A stretch of 9,084 nucleotides of DNA. Source: BOG-938 sp048498155 (GTDB lineage Bacteria > Pseudomonadota > Alphaproteobacteria > Caulobacterales > Caulobacteraceae). Numbering within the stretch: the stretch's first letter is position 1; every line of letters begins with the position of its first letter. The notes beneath the pieces were generated by a model. The model saw nothing but the letters and a program-made list of their open reading frames with translations. It had not been told where the DNA came from and searched no databases. Of the stretch, positions 6,631-9,084 are shown one piece after another. A program made the position numbers and the translations under genes. The DNA lies in NCBI GenBank assembly GCA_048498155.1, contig JBEHYN010000065.1, positions 1-9,084 on the forward strand, in the 5' to 3' direction.

Positions 6631-8307
6631 CTAATTGCCCGGCCCAGCGGCCTTGTCCGCCATGCCTTCCATGGCCGCGACCGCTTCTGGGGGATCGATC
6701 CGCCAGTTGCCGTCCGCGTGACCAGAAATTGTCTTCGTGCGCTTGACGTAATCGATCACGACCTCGCGCATGTCCCCCGTTTGCCCCACCACCGGCAAGC
6801 CCTTGTACATGGAATAGCCGTCTTCGCCCAAGTGGCGGCCCGAAGAAACTGCAACCCGGAACGTCTGCGCGGGATCGATGGGTTTTGCGTGAAATTGAAG
6901 ATCGCGAATCCGGTCGCCCGCGGGCCGGGTCAGATCGATTTTATAGGTGACGCCGGCCGCTTGATCGGGACTGACGCCGGCGGGCGTCACGACCTGGCCG
7001 GCGAATGTGGGCCAGGCGGAATAGAAACTGGCCGAGTGCTCCAGCGCGTCCTTCAGCTGCGCACCGGTCATCGCCAGGATCGGGTTGCTGTTGGATGCGG
7101 GGTAAAAATCCTGAACCTGTCGCACCGTGACAGGCCCGCGCGCGATGGCGACCTTTTCATTGGGCAGATTGGCTAGGGCCACCTCGGCGCCCTTGGCCAG
7201 CTCGGCGTGCTGCACGACATCGAGCAGGGGGTTGTCTTCATAGCGCGCATGGGCGCCGGACAAGGTCTCTGCCGCCTTGGCGATGGGGGTGTCCAGATAG
7301 TGGTCCAGCGTGCGGCGATAGGGCCGCACCAGCTTCATGATGTCCGGATCGGATGGGATGTCCGCCGTGACGGGAATTGTGCGCGCGTGCTTGGACGCCA
7401 CCTGCCAATGCCCGTCCGGACCCTTGGTCATGGTCACGTCGGCGCGGGCCAGGGACTGACCCCAGAACTTGGCCTCGGTCAGCAGCACCCCGTTTATGAC
7501 CTTTTCGGGCAATTCGCTGTGCAGGTGGCCGTAGATGATCACGTCGACGCCGGGAATCTGCTCGACGAACTGTTCGGCCACGTTCTCGCCGGGGACTTGA
7601 ATGCGGCTGTCCTGTTTGCCGGTCACCGGATCGCGCACGAATCCGGAGTGCAGCAGCACCACCAGCAGATCGACCTTGGGCCGCAACTCGGCGATCACCG
7701 CCTTGGCCGAGGGCAGAATGGGTTGCAGCTCATACCCCGCCACCGGCTCCACCACCGGAGCGACGAAGGCCACGAGGCCGATGCGCACGCCTTTGACCGT
7801 CTTGATGATGTAGGGCTTAAAGTACGGCGCGCCCTGCGTGTAGGTCTGTTTGATGTTGGCGCCGAGCCAAGGGAAATGCGAGGCGCCCTTGAGGGTCCAC
7901 ATGGGCTCAGGCACGAAGTTGAACTCGTGATTGCCCACCGCCATGGCGTCGTAGCGCATCCGGTTCATGACCGCGATCATGGGATTGAGGGTCTTGGGAT
8001 GCTTGGCCAGGAAGAAATTGGTCAGGGTTGACTGGGGATCTTGAACCATGTCGCCGATGTCCACCAGCAATGCGTCGGGCGCCTCGGCGCGCGCCCGCTT
8101 GACCAGGGTGGCGATCTTCGCGAGGCCGAGGTTCTCCGGCTTGTTGGCGGCGTAGTCCCATGGCTCAATCCGGCCGTGCAGGTCCGTGGTGCTGAGCAGG
8201 GTGATCGAGACGCTGTCGGGTCCCCCGGGCTTGGCTTGGGCGGTGGCGAGCGTCGCAAACGACAGGGCGACCACAACAATCCCGACCACAAGACGCATAG
8301 GACGCAC
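6631..8307 (-). CDS. Periplasmic CpdB/UshA-like metallophosphatase (5'-nucleotidase family)
   Basis: This 558-residue enzyme has the two-domain layout of periplasmic nucleotidases: an N-terminal calcineurin-like dimetal phosphoesterase domain and a C-terminal 5'-nucleotidase domain. Metal-site residues are present in order: Asp42 and His44 (TTDLHG), Asp86 (IGD), Asn126-His127-Glu128 (GNHEFNF), His220 (LLHSG) and the GHLH motif at 260-263. The C-terminal TGAQLKDALEHSASF stretch and GNHEFN are closer to CpdB (2',3'-cyclic nucleotide phosphodiesterase/3'-nucleotidase) than to UshA. The longest frame starts at GTG 8307, but ATG at 8298 gives an equally good signal peptide (MRLVVGIVVVALSF, ending near AQA). 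The G-rich stretch at 8309-8319 could serve either start. It is the first gene of the minus-strand cluster. It may scavenge phosphate or act on a phosphorylated substrate of the pathway. The family is firm, and the CpdB-like subtype is likely. Confidence 0.88.
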   Translation of the reverse strand: MRPMRLVVGIVVVALSFATLATAQAKPGGPDSVSITLLSTTDLHGRIEPWDYAANKPENLGLAKIATLVKRARAEAPDALLVDIGDMVQDPQSTLTNFFLAKHPKTLNPMIAVMNRMRYDAMAVGNHEFNFVPEPMWTLKGASHFPWLGANIKQTYTQGAPYFKPYIIKTVKGVRIGLVAFVAPVVEPVAGYELQPILPSAKAVIAELRPKVDLLVVLLHSGFVRDPVTGKQDSRIQVPGENVAEQFVEQIPGVDVIIYGHLHSELPEKVINGVLLTEAKFWGQSLARADVTMTKGPDGHWQVASKHARTIPVTADIPSDPDIMKLVRPYRRTLDHYLDTPIAKAAETLSGAHARYEDNPLLDVVQHAELAKGAEVALANLPNEKVAIARGPVTVRQVQDFYPASNSNPILAMTGAQLKDALEHSASFYSAWPTFAGQVVTPAGVSPDQAAGVTYKIDLTRPAGDRIRDLQFHAKPIDPAQTFRVAVSSGRHLGEDGYSMYKGLPVVGQTGDMREVVIDYVKRTKTISGHADGNWRIDPPEAVAAMEGMADKAAGPGN

Positions 8308-8506
8308 GCCCTTCCCCCCGACCTAAACCCCGCGCTGTACCCTAGACACCCGTTTGTCGGGGGTCATAGGCGCGCCTTAGGCTTATTGTTGGTTATCGCG
8401 GCGGCTTTGTCAGCCCCAATCGAGGCGTGCACAAGGCATTTATCGCGGCGGCGACCGGTAAAGTCGTGGGGTCGTCAGTGTTGAGTAGGCGGGGCGCTCG
8501 CGCTGC
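8308..8506 (-). promoter_or_regulatory. Upstream region of the minus-strand cluster
   Basis: About 200 bases lie between the truncated DUF2231 gene and the metallophosphatase. I see no credible gene. A possible minus-strand promoter is CTGACA (8413-8408), 17 bases, AACAAT (8390-8385). A perfect 13-base direct repeat occurs at 8393-8405 and 8440-8452; one copy falls inside the promoter spacer. A short imperfect stem (ACACCCG with CGGGGGT) lies in the presumed leader near 8345-8365. The promoter match is moderate, so this is a tentative assignment. Confidence 0.35.
8393..8452. repeat. Perfect 13-base direct repeat, TTATCGCGGCGGC
   Basis: TTATCGCGGCGGC occurs at 8393-8405 and again at 8440-8452, 47 bases apart start to start. 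The copies read GCCGCCGCGATAA in the direction of the metallophosphatase gene. Two equal sites upstream of an operon suggest a regulator binding in tandem, or a duplication scar near the DUF2231 break. GC-rich content raises the chance of coincidence, though the TTATCG end is not low-complexity. Confidence 0.55.
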
Positions 8507-8668
8507 TCACCCGCCATACCGTATTGCCCACATCATGTTCACGGTTCGCCAATAGGCGATGTCGCTGAAGAACGTCCCGACAAAACCCGCGATTGGGACA
8601 GAAAGCAGCATCGGGTGGATAGGATGTCCGGCGATGCGGGCCAATGAACGCCGATTGTCGCTTGGCAT
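8507..8668 (-). pseudogene. Truncated DUF2231 membrane protein (N-terminal fragment)
   Basis: The frame codes 53 residues, MPSDNRRSLARIAGHPIHPM, followed by a hydrophobic segment (LLSVPIAGFVGTFFSDIAYW), then WRTVNMMWA and a stop. The GHPIHPM motif, the first membrane segment and the DIAYWRT sequence are typical of DUF2231 proteins, which normally run about 140-170 residues with four membrane helices. Here the similarity ends after MMWA (near 8524), and neither other frame restores the missing helices. The start chosen is ATG 8668, with an AGGGTG ribosome-binding site at 8675-8680; a longer frame to 8737 is possible but has no recognisable content. The gene is probably a broken remnant. The family function is unknown. 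Confidence 0.7.
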
Positions 8669-8722
8669 GCCGATCACCCTGCCCGCACCCGGTCTGTTGG
8701 GCCGACAGTAAGGGGCCCCACT

Positions 8723-8840
8723 ATTTCCGGCGCCCAAATTTGTATTGAGCCGGCAGATGGCCCTTTCTGGACCCTCGCTACGCGGCTAAGGTCGTGACCG
8801 ATAACAGATCCGACCGCCTCGCAAAATCGGGGCCGGAAAT
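8723..8840. repeat. Imperfect inverted repeat upstream of the TonB-receptor start
   Basis: ATTTCCGG (8723-8730) is the exact reverse complement of CCGGAAAT (8833-8840). The similarity continues inward with gaps, since CGCCCAAATTTG at 8731-8742 faces CAAAATCGGGG at 8822-8832. The loop is about 80 bases and shows no coding frame. GGCGCCCA (8729-8736) can also pair with TGGGCGCC at 8848-8855, giving an alternative fold. It might be a leader structure or the remains of a small non-coding mobile element; no target duplication was recognised. Confidence 0.35.
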
Positions 8841-8894
8841 CTGCGAATGGGCGCCTCGAGCGGACCGAGAAACTTAGACGGGAAGAAACCTTCG

Positions 8895-9084
8895 ATGATC
8901 AGCAACCGCTATTTGCAACAGCTTGGGCGCCGCGCGACCCCAGCGCTCATTGCCCTCGCCCTGGGCGTGACCGCCGCCCCAGCGATAGGCGCAGTTCCAC
9001 GATGGCGCGCTCGATCCGCTTTGCGGTTGTTGAGTGCTGGGGCCGTGCTCCAAGTACGCTTTGACGGTGCGCGGGTCGCAGCAC
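8895..9084 (+). CDS. Probable TonB-dependent receptor, 5' end with STN domain (partial)
   Basis: The frame opens with ATG at 8895 after a good ribosome-binding site (GGGAAGAAA, 8880-8888) and stays open to the window edge, giving 63 residues. Residues 1-33 form a signal peptide with a hydrophobic core (TPALIALALGVTAAPAIGA). Residues of about 42-63 (SALRLLSAGAVLQVRFDGAR) resemble the secretin/TonB N-terminal (STN) domain found before the plug of FecA-like outer-membrane receptors. The join between them (VPRWRAR) does not look like this domain; the +1 frame over the same bases gives QFHDGALDP, which does. Two small compensating indels may therefore be present. The family call rests on a short segment. 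Confidence 0.5.
   Translation, partial: MISNRYLQQLGRRATPALIALALGVTAAPAIGAVPRWRARSALRLLSAGAVLQVRFDGARVAA

Noticed and set aside
7207..8031. 274-codon plus-strand open frame opposite the metallophosphatase
   Set aside because: It is antisense to conserved catalytic motifs and has no recognisable domain.
6631..8307. Assignment of the metallophosphatase as SoxB
   Set aside because: It shares the fold, but GNHEFN and the C-terminal TGAQLKDALEHSA stretch fit CpdB-type nucleotidases better, and no other sulfur-oxidation genes are present.
8041..8484. Plus-strand frame ending in a lipoprotein-like stretch (LLLVIAAALSAPIEAC)
   Set aside because: The hydrophobic stretch sits late in a frame that starts antisense to the metallophosphatase. 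No start codon with a ribosome-binding site precedes it, and the frame ends soon after.
1..9084. CRISPR array, tRNA, rRNA or complete insertion sequence
   Set aside because: I saw no regularly spaced repeats, no tRNA-like cloverleaf with a conserved T-arm, no rRNA sequence and no transposase-like protein in any frame.

Overview
The window is high-GC, tightly packed DNA that looks like an alphaproteobacterium, probably of the Caulobacterales or a sphingomonad-like group. Three things suggest this: the G+C-rich codon use, a promoter resembling the Caulobacter housekeeping consensus (TTGaCgS, 10-14 bases, GCTANAWC), and the gene content (PQQ dehydrogenase, Tat-exported enzymes, TonB receptor with an STN domain). 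The taxonomic call is inference; no rRNA or other marker is present.

Layout from left to right. A few codons of a possible Pro/Ala-rich protein end at base 36. A 12-bp GC hairpin follows. A minus-strand gene for an exported NMT1/TauA-type solute-binding protein covers 86-1129. A divergent regulatory region (1130-1416) carries a promoter and two GTG-N3-CAC dyads. A plus-strand gene for an exported metallo-beta-lactamase-fold hydrolase covers 1417-2931 and ends at a strong bidirectional terminator. From the right, a three-gene minus-strand cluster reads 8307 to 3011: a CpdB/UshA-like periplasmic metallophosphatase, a PQQ dehydrogenase of the glucose/quinate type, and an enolase-superfamily (mandelate racemase/muconate lactonizing type) enzyme with a twin-arginine leader. 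Beyond it lie a truncated DUF2231 gene (minus strand) and the 5' end of a probable TonB-dependent receptor, cut by the window edge.

How the genes may work together. Every full-length protein here, and the partial receptor, begins with an export signal. The three central enzymes fit an oxidise, hydrolyse, dehydrate order. The PQQ enzyme would oxidise a cyclic polyol or sugar to a lactone or ketone, the MBL-fold protein could open a lactone or ester, and the enolase-superfamily enzyme could dehydrate the resulting acid. The outer-membrane receptor and the binding protein could handle uptake. A whole pathway in the periplasm, including an enolase-superfamily enzyme that is normally cytoplasmic, is the most interesting idea in the window. 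The individual families are well supported, but the substrate and the pathway are inference.
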